The position numbers were made by a program, and so were the translations under genes. A DNA stretch of 64,000 nucleotides, from positions 2,807,571 through 2,871,570 of the forward strand of contig CM074137.1 in assembly GCA_037178625.1 (NCBI GenBank), in the 5' to 3' direction. Positions 34,970-45,508 of this stretch are shown here, piece after piece. Position 1 is the stretch's first letter; the number at the start of each line of letters is the position of its first letter. Below the pieces are notes generated by a model. It saw only the letters and a list, made by a program, of their open reading frames with translations, was not told where the DNA came from and did no database searches. The DNA is from Skeletonema tropicum (lineage: Eukaryota > Bacillariophyta > Thalassiosirophyceae > Thalassiosirales > Thalassiosiraceae).

Positions 34970-36322
34970 GCCAAGAGGATGCCAGTGACAAGTGGAAATA
35001 GTTAGTGAATGGTATCTGTATGTGAAGAAAGAGTTTACAAGAGACAGCCACAAAGTCTCACCTCTATATTCCTGCACCAAGCCAAGAGGATGTCAGTTGC
35101 ACTCAGCTACAAAGAAGAAAGTCATAAAAGGAAGTACTTTAGCAAATGATGTTGGTTGCGAAAGAATCTTCAATGAGAGGCAGTGCGAAAGACTCACCTC
35201 TTTATTCCTGTGTCAAGCCAAGATAATGTCAGTTTCAGCTATGAAGAAGAACGTGATAAACGGAAGTAGTTAGTGAGTGATATTAGAAATGAAAAATTTA
35301 CTACATGCAGCACCAATGACTCACCTCTTTCTTCCTGTATCGAACCAAGAGTCAGATGCACTCAGCTCAACTTGAAGTACTGGCAGAGATGCGCAACTCC
35401 CACTTTTGACAACAATTGGACTGAAGAGACTCCAACGATGAGACGATTAATTGCATCTATGATGATTCTCTGCTTCGGAATTGCTACTCCCACCACAGTA
35501 CAAACAACAAGAGCCATGTAGATGAGTAAAGATATCTGCGATGAAAACTGCACCTCTCTCCTCAGCTAAAGAGAACGATGAGAATTGAGGTACTGTCATG
35601 TCCGCACCACTTCCACAGTGGAGACATGCGACATCGAAAGCAACCAGCCAAAGAATGAGACTTGAAGTATGCAAGGGAAGTGCTGCTGCTCCCACCAATG
35701 CACGACTGAAGAGACTCGAACAGAAAGAGCCAAGTAGACGAGTAATGACATCTGGAGATGAACAATCGGCTTCCACAGTAGAGGTGTGTACTTCAATTGA
35801 ATGCCATCGTCAGCCAGTGAGGAGGATGAGACTTGAGGTACTGTCAGGGACGTTCTCCTTCAGCAAAAGCACCTGGCAAGATCCCAAGAGAGTCCGATGG
35901 CTCCCAAGAGGATGCCATTGACAAGTGGAAATAGTTAGTGAATGGTATCTGTATGTGAAGAAAGAGTTTACAAGAGACAGCCACAAAGTCTCACCTCTAT
36001 ATTCCTGCACCAAGCCAAGAGGATGTCAGTTGCACTCAGCTACAAAGAAGAAAGTCATAAAAGGAAGTACTTTAGCAAATGATGTTGGTTGCGAAAGAAT
36101 CTTCAATGAGAGGCAGTGCGACAGACTCACCTCTTTATTCCTGTGTAAAGCCAAGATAATGTCAGTTTGTCAGTTTCAGCTATGAAGAAGAACGTAAACG
36201 GAAGTAGTTAGTGAGAATGTTAGAAATCGAACCAAGAGTCAGATGCACTCAGCTCAACTTGAAGTACTGGCAGAGATGCGCAACTCCCACTTGACAACAA
36301 TTGGACTGAAGAGACTCCAACA
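34970..36322. repeat. Direct duplication (933-bp offset) inside the TIR element
   Basis: 34970-35430 and 35903-36322 are close copies, differing by substitutions and small deletions such as CAGTTT duplicated near 36165 and loss of about 40 bp near 36215. Both contain the element CTCACCTCTWTATTCCTG, which occurs at 34906, 35057, 35193, 35320, 35990 and 36126. On the minus strand it reads CAG-GAATAWAGAG-GTGAGT, i.e. a 10-nt box between an acceptor-like CAG and a donor-like GTGAG. Confidence 0.75.
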
Positions 36323-36658
36323 GACAGAGTGTTCAGTTTAATGTCGTCTGCTAAATAGGAGGATGAGCTTGAGGTACTGTCGGTCAGGGAAGTGCTACTG
36401 CCACAAAAGCATACCTGGAGGAATCCGACAAGGTATGAGGTATGTGTCCGCGAAGAACAATCCCAATCCGCTTCCACAGTGGAGACATGCGACATCGAAA
36501 GCAACCAGCCAAAGAATGAGACTTGAAGTATGCAAGGGGAGTGCTGCTGCTCCCACCATTGCACGACTGAAGAGCAAGAGCCAAGTCGATGAGTATAAGC
36601 ATCCGCTTCCACAGTAGAGACATGTGCTATCGCAAGCCACCAGCCAAGGCAAGCAAGT

Positions 36659-37066
36659 GTGAGCCGAAGTGCCTCCAACAGCAAAATCATTGCATCCACC
36701 ACAGCCAAATGCACCCTCAGCTTCGTCCTTCACCACCCCAGACACAGCAGCAGGCTCTATGCCAGCAGCGTTGCGAGTGTGAGCCGAAGTGCCACCAACA
36801 GCAAGATCATTGCATCCACCAGAGACAAATGCACCCTCTGCTTCCTCCTCCACCACCCCAGACACTTTGTCGGGCTCTATGCCAGCAGCGTTGCGAGTGT
36901 GAGCCGAAGTGCTTCCAACAGCAAAATCATTGCATCCACCACAGCCAAATGCACCCTCTGCCTCTGCTTCCTCCTCCACCACCCCAGACACTTTGTCGGG
37001 CTCTATGCCAGCAGAGTTGCGAGTGTGAGCCGAAGTGCCACCAACAGCAAAATCATTGGTGGGACA
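36659..37066. repeat. 120-bp tandem repeat, about 3.4 copies
   Basis: Units start GTGAGCCGAAGTGC at 36659, 36779, 36899 and 37025; the third is 126 bp because of a 6-bp insertion. All lengths are multiples of three, so the repeat stays open in two plus frames (36589-37230: Cys/Gln/His/Pro-rich; 36659-37087: Ser-rich) and one minus frame (36991-36395: Gly/Glu/Cys-rich). I cannot decide which, if any, is translated. Confidence 0.8.
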
Positions 37067-37251
37067 CTTTGTTGGGCTCTACTTTAATATCAGATTGTGT
37101 TGACACAGGCCACGAAGTTTCAGCATTCTCATTGATTGATTGGATGAGATTGACAACTTCACGGACTAGATCCTTTGGCCCACTCACGCATTCACGGACA
37201 AGCAGCAATGCTACACGCCGCCTTGTTTGAAATCACATGCTCCAACTTCTA

Positions 37252-38390
37252 TATCAATTGCTGCAATAACATATTTACCAAATCTACCAAGAGAATATAC
37301 AAGTCACTAGCATTTTCGTCTTCCAACATGAACGGCACAACACAGTGAGGAGGCGGGGGTACACCGCCAGGACTCCCGAGTTGTGTTATCGCGCACGTCA
37401 GAGGGGGGGGATGAAATAATGATCAGTGCGGCAAAGTCCCTCAATTCTGACCTCGGCCTCTTTGTAAAGACATTCGGTTTCTAATCAGACACAATCACGT
37501 TAGTTGTCGAGGACTCCCAACTCACTATGTCAGCAAAATTTCATCCCCCCCAACGTCGATGCTAGTTACAATGATGCTTCTCTTGGAGATTGATAGAATA
37601 ATCACAGATGATCGAAATAAAGTCGGGAAGTGAGCCCGTCTAATTGAATGAACAGCGAGAGGTGGTCGATTGGCTAAATGAATAATATTGTTGCTGCCTG
37701 TTAATAGTGGGAATACGAAAAAATAGTGGTGAGAACAATTGCATAGTAGGTACATGCTGAAATTAAATGAGATATATTAAACAGCATGACGTACCTCCAT
37801 ACAGAAGTCATTTGGGTCAATACATCGGTGGTGGAGGAACTTTAGGCCGCCCCTGCCCTTCTGGTGTTGTTACTTCCCCTCCCGGCATTTGATGCATACA
37901 TGGGTTGTGCCGATAGATAAATAAATCATTTTTGTAAATAATAGATGAGCCGTATCTGCGGCGCTGGTCAAAAATCACGCGACATGTTCTATTAATATTG
38001 TTTCGTCGTCGGTGTAATTGGTGCGTATCAACGTAGGCGAGCACAGAGTCCATGCAGATGTTGTGCGTAGTGGGAGAGTTCGTTATTTCAAAATAAGAAT
38101 GGTGTCAACGCGCCCAAAACAAATATGAATGCAGGAGACGGTTTGAACCTTGACCATTATCGGTTGATAACGACTCGACGCGGATATTGCCGGCGCTTTG
38201 GGTGATGAAACCATCGGTACCGGAGGTAGCATAGGGGGGGGGGTTGGCCGGCTGTCATGGTCGTTATTTTTTGAAAAAATGCTTGTTGATGTATGGTACG
38301 CGCTCATAAAAAACGTCGTTGTGTGGGTCTTAGATTTATTTGCTATGCACGTGTGTGTAGTCGGGACTGTTGAGTCTGGTGTGACAAAAT
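37252..38390. other. Gene-poor interior of the TIR element
   Basis: A 14-bp inverted repeat (GGGGGGGATGAAAT at 37403-37416 and reverse at 37538-37551) encloses 120 bp and may be a small nested element. Minus-strand ORFs at 38053-37817 (78 codons, Arg- and Pro-rich) and 38307-38083 lie close together and could be exons, but I see no splice sites joining them. Confidence 0.4.
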
Positions 38391-38618
38391 TCTAGAATGA
38401 CCAATACCGATTGATCAGAATTAAAAATTGTCGATCAAAATTAACCTTTCGCCACATCAAAATAAATTCTCCTCCATGAAGGTTAGTTCTGATTTAAGAA
38501 TTTTCCTCAGTCATCAAAATTCAATTCTTTTTACAGAGGGGTTAATTCTAATTTGTCACAGATAATTCTACTTTGTCACTACAAACCCTGACAAATCAGC
38601 ATAAACTGCAAAATCAGA

Positions 38619-38636
38619 ATAATCCCACTTCAGGGG
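38619..38636 (-). repeat. Right terminal inverted repeat
   Basis: ATAATCCCACTTCAGGGG followed by TA; the inverted partner of 34365-34382. Confidence 0.75.
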
Positions 38637-39026
38637 TATATAGCCTCATACTTATCTGTCTTATTAATGATGAGGATTAAATTTTTAAAAAGTGCCTGTC
38701 CGTCACCATTTTTCGGAAGAGTCTGTCGGTTTGTCAGTGATGAGACGAGAACTCCGAAACGAGAACCCTTCTTCGCGCACCTATAATATTGATGTTGGCA
38801 CTGCCAGCACAGATGTAATCACGGGAGCAGCGGGAGACTCTCACAAACTAACCAATGCAAATTATACAAGAACAAGCACCGCCGAAAAATCATTACTGTC
38901 ACAGTGTATCACCAAATTGTTAAAACTACTATGAGGTTAAGCTACCTACCCATCGTACCCGCTGACCATGAGTATTCTCGAGAAAAAAACACAATCGAGC
39001 TCTTCGAAGACGGCAAAGGGAACGCT

Positions 39027-39068
39027 ATCTAAGTTGAAAAATATTGTATCATCACTTTCAAATCATAC
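39027..39068. repeat. 42-bp repeat shared with 29963-30004
   Basis: An exact copy of the segment beside array 1, beginning ATCTAAGTTGAAAAATATTG. Here it lies in a short ORF starting ATGAGTATTCTCGAG at 38968 and ends two bases before an AG next to the duplicated exon block. Confidence 0.75.
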
Positions 39069-39070
39069 AG

Positions 39071-39717
39071 GAAAATCAACAAACAGATCGTGGTAACACG
39101 ACCACTCGAGCTTCCGTACAAGTACAACAGTCTGCTGCCAACGATGCCACTGATTCTGCTACTTCAGAGACTGACAAGGTAAGCATTGATGCATTGATTT
39201 TGATTGTTTGGTTGTTGCTGCTAATCTTCTTCACTAACAAAATTGTTCTTTGTGCAATTGTTTGACGAATCGATAACAAGCGGGAAAACTACCTCTCTTT
39301 TACTCGCGGGAACTTCGAAATGGCAACTGCTGCTGTCCCTACCCCATTGACTGAAAATAATGGCAGAACTCCATCCACTGTTGCTGCCCCTGCTCGCGTG
39401 AATATCATGAACCTACTATCTAACTACGCCGACACTGGTGCATCTTCTGGGAAGGAAAATCAACAAACAGTAGAACGTGGACACGAAGTTAACACGCCCA
39501 ATCGAGCTTCCGTACAACAGTCTGCTGCCAACAATACCACTGATTCTGCTACTTCAGAGACTGACGAGGTAAGCATTGATGCATTTATTTCTATTGTTTG
39601 GTTGTTGCTGCTAATCTTCTTCACTAACAAAATTGTTCTTTGTGCAATTGTTTGACGAATCGATAACAAGCAGGAAAACTACCTCTCTTTTACTCGCGGG
39701 AACTTCGAAATGGCAAT
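39071..39717 (+). repeat. Tandemly duplicated exon-intron block
   Basis: 39071-39326 and 39453-39717 are near copies (GAAAATCAACAAACAG to TTCGAAATGGCAA). Each contains an exon end encoding SAAN-TDSATSETD, a GTAAGCATTG donor and an intron of about 100 bp. The first copy has CGG where the second has the CAG acceptor, although a usable AG stands just before it at 39279-39280. Confidence 0.8.
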
Positions 39718-40015
39718 TTGTTCGAACGCAATCAAGCAAGATCATCCCTGCCACTTTGCCTTGTGTATTCCGTGCCAAATGAGCAAAATTGACGCATCTG
39801 GGACAAATAAGAGGCGAGGGCGAAAAAGGGCCTGGAACGATGACTCAACCAAAAATCAAGACACGGCCAGGAAACGAGGCGCTTGCAATCATGAGGATTT
39901 AGTCCAAGGCCTGTCGTCGCATACAAATCAGAGTTATTTCACCAAGGCGTGGATGGAAAAGCATGGTTGCCATAAGTGCGATGAGTGCAACAAGCTCATT
40001 CCTCCGCAGAAGTAG
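39320..40015 (+). CDS. Small spliced gene: basic, cysteine-rich protein, about 196 aa
   Basis: I do not recognise the gene. Exon 39320-39568 (83 codons) joins in phase 0 across a 105-bp intron to exon 39674-40015, giving about 196 aa. Unspliced, the first ORF runs into intron-encoded hydrophobic residues, which are not real membrane segments. The N-terminus is Ala/Thr/Asn-rich and probably disordered. The C-terminus has CHFALCIPC, a basic stretch with KRRGRKRAW, and a Cys/His-rich end (CNHED ... GCHKCDEC), suggesting zinc and nucleic-acid binding. The frame is also open upstream of the ATG, and an earlier exon (39071-39178) with its own donor could splice in, so the true start may lie further left. 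Confidence 0.5.
39569..39673 (+). other. Intron, 105 bp
   Basis: Donor GAG-GTAAGC at 39569; candidate branch sequences CTAAT and CTAAC inside; acceptor AAGCAG ends at 39673. Splicing restores a continuous frame into the exon with ATGGCAATTTG. Confidence 0.7.
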
Positions 40016-40494
40016 ATAGTAATATATGAAGAATATTTGTGTTAGGAATAATATATAAAAATTAGAAGATACATCAAATATTTAGTACATTAAATACAAT
40101 CAATGGATACAATAAAATACCTTATACATACAATACGCAATATACGCTATATATAATTATGACCGTACAGTGGCTGAGATGGTGGCTACAGGTTGACTGT
40201 CAATGTGGCCGAGGGGTTGTTGTGCAGATGTTGTTATGGTGGCTAAAACGATTTGGCTGTGTAATGGCTGTAGGAAAACTGGGCATACGGTGGCAATATG
40301 TGACAAAATGTGGGTGGAGAGTGGTCATAGATTTTGGAGCTGGTGAGGGTGAAAAGTTGTTGAGAGGTGGCCATGGATCCTACGGCCACCGCGGCAGTCA
40401 TGTTCACGACCACCAGTACCGCCATTTTTTGGGTGGCCGTAGCTTGGTCTGGCTCAGTTTCGGTCACAGCACGGCCAACTTTTTTTTCGCGGTG
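40016..40494. other. AT-rich then GTGGC-rich spacer before array 2
   Basis: 40016-40160 is AT-rich and probably the 3' end of the preceding gene. 40160-40490 is full of GTGGCYA motifs in both orientations, with a 7-bp hairpin GGTGGCC ... GGCCACC at about 40373-40397. The 129-codon ORF through it is compositionally odd and not supported. Confidence 0.4.
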
Positions 40495-40625
40495 AGAACA
40501 AAAAACAGTGAGAGAATAAGTAGACCAAGCCGTCAGCCGCCGCATTAGAAATTACACTCCCCAGCCATCATGCCTACTACTGCTAGTAAAAGGGGGGCGC
40601 CACACATTGTGCAACAGGGTGCATT

Positions 40626-41912
40626 GTGGCACCACCTATTTCCTCAATTTGTCTTCGTGCTAGTTGGACTTCGCCCGGCATGTTGAACCGCTACATCAAG
40701 ATTGCCGATGCTGGTGATGAACACGTTGGAAAGGTGGTTTGTGGTAGGGATAGACTGGGTGTTGGTTTTGCGGAGTCACAGCCATACTTCGATTTCAGTG
40801 ACTTTGACGGAGCAGAATATGCCGCCCGGCATGCTGCTGTAAATGCTTGGATTAAGGCTCGTATGCCCGTGGAGGCACGCTCAAATGAGGCTGTATTTTT
40901 ACTGTTTAAGGCATGCATTGCATCGCTTGTGTATCACAAGAAGAAGGGGAACCTTGACTCAATGCATTCAAATTGTCCACTGCGCACAAGCATTTTCTGG
41001 ATCGAGGATGTTCCATTCGTTGATTGTGTGACAACAAAGTATCCTTGGAACAAGACAGATGACACGCCAGAGCTTACTGGTATACCTCCAGATGTTGCTT
41101 TGTTGGTAAAGGTGCAGAGCTTGAAGGAAGAGCTAGCCAAGATGAAAGAGGATCTCAAGGAATCATTCAAAGACATCTTAGTAAATCAGCTAGATTCAAG
41201 AAATGTTGGAGGAACAAACTTTACGCAATCAACCATCATCATGGAGAAGCTGGATGCGCTACTAGAGAAAGCTGGAAACATTTATGAGCGCCCCAGTGGT
41301 AGGACCCGCCGTCCCTTCGACGACGACGACGAGGAAGAAGACAATGATGTTGATGATTTAGTGGTAGAATACGACATTGCAGCAGAGGAACCTACGTTGG
41401 ATGGTGTGGATAAGGCTGCGGTCACCCCGTTGGTCAAAGAGGCGCTTGCAAAGAAGCGAAGAGAGGAGATGCTTCAGCAGCGGAAGTGGTCGATGGGGGT
41501 GAGTTCTGAAGGCATTTTGACTCCTCTTCCTCCAGATTTTACTTTTCCCCAGATGAACATGAACGGATTGATCACCAAGTGGTTTCTTGGGGATAAAAAG
41601 AACAACATACCACCGTATCGACTCCTCCACGCTAACAATAATTTCATCGAACACGTTAAAAATGGAAAGAGGGACATCTCGAAGATGGGTAAAGTAATGG
41701 AGAAGGTAAAGCACTTTGGAATGACAGTGGATGCTTGGCCGTCGGATGGTAAGTGGGATGGTAGCAAGGTGGCGACGCTGTACTCGAAAGTTTGGCCTCT
41801 TTTAGATCCGTACCTCGTAACGCAAGGGAAGCACGGAGCAAAGAGCGCGGCAAAAAGTCGTAGGGAGCAGAACAGTTGGAGAACATGCTACAACAAAATG
41901 GTGGATAGATGA
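40626..41912 (+). CDS. Crypton-like tyrosine recombinase C-terminal fragment with GCR1_C-like domain, 428 aa (D1)
   Basis: Residues 11-57 (RASWTSPGMLNRYIK, then GDEHVGKVVCGRD and a PYF motif) match what I recall of the end of Crypton-type tyrosine recombinases in stramenopiles, with Y23 the likely nucleophile position. Residues 159-190 are a coiled coil, 232-246 an acidic run, and 312-395 (WFLGDKKNNIPPYRLL ... KVMEKV ... W) resembles GCR1_C, a DNA-binding domain often fused to Cryptons. The recombinase core with the catalytic Arg residues is absent. Just upstream, a short ORF from 40570 (SKRGAPHIVQQG) looks like the preceding recombinase box in another frame after a G6 run, so the gene is truncated and frameshifted. 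Past the TGA at 41910 the frame stays open to 42008 and is Lys/Arg-rich, like the natural nuclear-targeting end. Probably non-functional. Confidence 0.55.
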   Translation: MAPPISSICLRASWTSPGMLNRYIKIADAGDEHVGKVVCGRDRLGVGFAESQPYFDFSDFDGAEYAARHAAVNAWIKARMPVEARSNEAVFLLFKACIASLVYHKKKGNLDSMHSNCPLRTSIFWIEDVPFVDCVTTKYPWNKTDDTPELTGIPPDVALLVKVQSLKEELAKMKEDLKESFKDILVNQLDSRNVGGTNFTQSTIIMEKLDALLEKAGNIYERPSGRTRRPFDDDDEEEDNDVDDLVVEYDIAAEEPTLDGVDKAAVTPLVKEALAKKRREEMLQQRKWSMGVSSEGILTPLPPDFTFPQMNMNGLITKWFLGDKKNNIPPYRLLHANNNFIEHVKNGKRDISKMGKVMEKVKHFGMTVDAWPSDGKWDGSKVATLYSKVWPLLDPYLVTQGKHGAKSAAKSRREQNSWRTCYNKMVDR

Positions 41913-42518
41913 TTGTTGAAGGGTGGCAAGAAGCGTAAGGCGAAAAAGACAAACAATGCACCGGTAGAACCCCAACAGAAGAAGAGGAAGCAAGAATATT
42001 TAGTTTAATATAATATATGTGAATTTGTTCGTTCCGTTTGATTTAATATTGATCGATATTGACTTTCATTCCAATCTTTTCCTGCATTATGCGTGTGGGT
42101 ATTTCAGTAGGGTTATTGGTGGGAGCCCTTTTCCTGCATTATGTTGTGTGGGTTTTTCAGTAGGGTTCGTGGTGGGTTGGGCTCCCTCCTGGTTTTGTCT
42201 CCCCTTTTTGAAGATGTCTGTACTTCACCCGTCAAGGTCCCTTTTGTCCCCTTATTCTCATGAAACAATACATATTCCCGTTTCTGCCCAAACTTGTCCC
42301 GTTTCTGCCCAAACTTGTCCCGTTTCTGCCCAAACTTGTCCCAGGTTGATATCTCATGCACGCTCATGATGATTTAATAGGTTGAAGATCCAAGCGACGC
42401 ATTCTTTCGCAGTCCATGGCAGGTAGTCGCTCGATTTATTGGCCTGTAGAAGTAATTGGGCGTCATAATAGTACTGGAAATCACGTGTGGTGTGGGTGGC
42501 ACGTCGGCAGGGTGTGAC

Positions 42519-43925
42519 ATGCCGCCGAGACCTAGCGACAAAAGGAGCTTGTATGGCAGGATGGCAGGAGATAATATATCTACAATGGACGTTGATGGAC
42601 ACTATATCTTTGATTTGCCTCTCTACAGTAATCTAGCATTCAGCTTAACGGTTGAAAGGGCGAAATATTTGGAGACGGAGCGTGTAGATGCTAATTCGGT
42701 TGCACAGTCCATCGTCAAAAGTGTCGAAAACTACGACTCCGCCAATAGGTAGGCTTGCTGAATTCAACTTGAACCGAGTTGCTGTTGCAAGAGGTGGGGA
42801 GCACAATCAGGCCCGTTATGATGAGGGAACTTGGGATTCATACTTCCAAGCCCCCGATTTCGACTGGAATATCATCAAGCAGACTGAGCGTCAGTGTATG
42901 CTCGTGTTCTGTGACCTATTCTCTACCGGCTATGCCCATTCTGCTCACTTGCCGTCTTCTATCTATTTGGTGGTCTCCGCCGTGACAATGTTAGTGCTCT
43001 CAAAGCGCCCTACATCTTCCCCCACTTGAGAAATATGAAAAATGAAAGTGTTGCAACTAGAATGACAAAAATTCTCCGCAATAATATTGAGCACGAGCTC
43101 CGTCGGAAAACGTTGTTCACGTCACGATCGATGAGAAAGGGCAGCATGACCGAGTTCCGGTTACACCGCCCGAGATCTATCTTACGAGGAGGAACTTGCT
43201 CGCAGTGGGCATACAATTCTACCCGCCAACACCTTTGGAGAAGACAATGCTTCTATGGGCATCAGAAGAGCATCCCACCAAGAAGCAGAAGGCCACGGCA
43301 AGTACCCCTCCAGAATCAGAGACAGCCAATGCAGGTACCACCTAACAATCAGCCTACAATACCGTTGTGGCTAATGCCATCAAATCTACAGGGAACAATA
43401 AGACTGGTGGTGTTACTGTCCTGACTGAGTTGGAGAGGTTTGTGGAAGTTGGCACCATTAGTAAAAAAACAAAAGGATTTTCTTAGTGCCGGCAGTGTGG
43501 GGCTTGTTTCAAAGTCCATCCTCAATGATATATGAAGAATGATTTGATTATTGGACTCCCTGATTAAAATTCCCTGGGGTCTGAAGGGGCTAGGTATTGC
43601 AGGGGAGTGACTGCTACTGCCATGGTCATCACTGCCGAGCAGTGGAAGGAGTTGTGCAATTTGGAGCCGACCGATCTCGATAATGATATCAATCGCAGGT
43701 TGTCGACCTTGAAGTGCAAGCACAGCTTCATCAAAGCGACAAAAGAAGCAAGGCAACATCAAGTATTCACAGTCTTGCCGAGAGAATTCAAAAGTTATGA
43801 AGAAACGGAAAGACGATGGTATGAGTGATTTAGAGACTAAGAACAAAATTCTTCGTGAGATTGGAATTCAAAGTGGACAGCAATCACTCCGTGATGTATT
43901 TTCTCGGAGAAGTTCTAGTACGTAG
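42519..43925 (+). pseudogene. Decayed reading frame of unit C, array 2 C1
   Basis: Same relic as in array 1, with one extra A in the run near 43462 and a private T-to-A change at about 43566 that shortens the terminal ORF of this copy. Confidence 0.6.
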
Positions 43926-45096
43926 TTAATTGTTACTCCTATGTAATAGTTCAAAGTGGACAGCAATCACTCTGTGATATTGCTTGCTGGACCTGGCTGT
44001 GGCACGTGTATTATTGCTCTAGTAATAGGATGGATATCTACGAGTACTTGAATTTACTTTACTTTGACTTCTAAGTACTCCCCCTCCATGCATGCATTCA
44101 TTTCTATTCATTTCCCACTTGGGAAGTTTGGCAATCTCCGCTGCCGAGGGGCCAGTGGAACGGACAGCCTTGGCTTCAGTAACGGCATCATTGAAAGACT
44201 TTACACTTCTGAAAATGCAGCCAATGATGCATGACGAGTGAATATACGAATCATGATTCAGTCATGACCATGGCGCATAAACTAACAAAGTCACCAGAAC
44301 TGCCAAGAGGAATTACTTGCAAACTCAACCAGGATGACCAATCACCTAGGCCTCTCCTTGATGCTGCTGCCCAATTTCGATAGCTACATTTCCATCCTCT
44401 GCACCCACTACACCACTTCCAACGACACAAACTGAAAGTAACACTGGTTGATCGCATCCACGATAATCCAAGCGCTTGCAGTCGCCACCTTCCACCTTCC
44501 GTATCGAGTCGGATTCTACTGGTAATCCTGCAGAACAACGGTATTGTCATGTCGAGAGAGTCCCAATGCAAGTTGACCAATTGTTATTTTGGAAAATATG
44601 AATCCCAATTTGTTGCCCACTAGATAACTAGCCATAATGACTTGGCACTTCCTTCTGCGGTAAGAAGATCAAAGATAAACTAGTCACAGCATTTATTGAA
44701 TGTCCCAAAACGCTTCCTTGAGTTCATTGGCGCTTCCACATAATGCAGATCTTTCCATCCTTACTATACAGCCCGTCACGTAAATCGATGCTTGGGATGG
44801 CAGTTACGTTATGAGTTATGAGGCAAGACGATGATAAAATTGCAGTGTTGATGAGGATGACGGATGTAATGTGTATTTGCCCCGCCCGCCTGGTTCTGGT
44901 TGAATCTCCAGCCCTCCTCCTCCATTGTTGATTCATTCCATCAGCACTCTGTTTTTGAGAGTCATTGCTATCAGCGGCAGAATGAATGTCCACCGTCCAC
45001 CCTCAGTTGCCTCTCTTATGAGACAATGATACAACGTTGTGTGATGCTACATCGCTCGGTGCTCGGTGCCTATGGTACCTGTGCTGCTGTGTTTCC

Positions 45097-45377
45097 TTAG
45101 CCCAGATTTAGGGGACAACATGGGCAGTTTTCTGGGCGTTTTTACAAATAGGGGGACAAACTGGCCTTTTTTCTCAAAATAAATGTGTTTTAGTTTGGAT
45201 GATCACGCGCAATTTGTTAGGCTCGCGTTTCTATGCCAGCGCAGTTTTGGTTTTGAGTTCAACTTTGTCCCCTGATTTTCTACGCACTCGTGTACGAGTT
45301 CCAAACGTAACGTGCATGCTAAATGCCAAAACACCTCCCCTTCTTATCCTTCCTCTCCCCCGCCGCAGCGCCGCAGC
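45097..45377. other. 5' segment of unit D, missing from D1
   Basis: It starts TTAGCCCAGATTTAGGGG and contains GGGACAACATGGGCAG, which resembles the reverse complement of the 21-bp minisatellite at the other end of D. The rest is noncoding. The same segment recurs at 49980-50260 with one A-to-T change near 50061. Confidence 0.6.
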
Positions 45378-45508
45378 AGAACAAAAAACAGTGAGAGAAT
45401 AAGTAGACCAAGCCGTCAGCCGCCGCATTAGAAATTACACTCCCCAGCCATCATGCCTACTACTGCTAGTAAAAGGGGGGCGCCACACATTGTGCAACAG
45501 GGTGCATT

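Larger units (their letters stand above)
34365..38636. mobile_element. 4.27-kb TIR element with TA flanks, no transposase
   Basis: The ends are 18-bp inverted repeats matching at 16 positions (CCTCTGAAGTGGGATAAT on the left; CCCCTGAAGTGGGATTAT reversed on the right), each flanked by TA at 34363-34364 and 38637-38638. TA duplication is typical of Tc1/mariner-like transposition. Both subterminal regions (34400-34560 and 38390-38620) are packed with ATCAGAATT-like motifs in both orientations, plausible transposase-binding sites. No transposase is encoded, so it would need help from elsewhere. The interior holds duplicated blocks, a 120-bp tandem repeat and no clear gene. Confidence 0.7.

Noticed and set aside
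39569..39655. Hydrophobic C-terminus (WLLLLIFFTNKIVL) read as a membrane helix
   Set aside because: It is translated intron: it follows a GTAAGC donor and splicing to 39674 gives a better continuous frame.
40159..40548. 129-codon ORF before D1
   Set aside because: Composition is dictated by GTGGC-type repeats, and it runs into the edge of the D unit.
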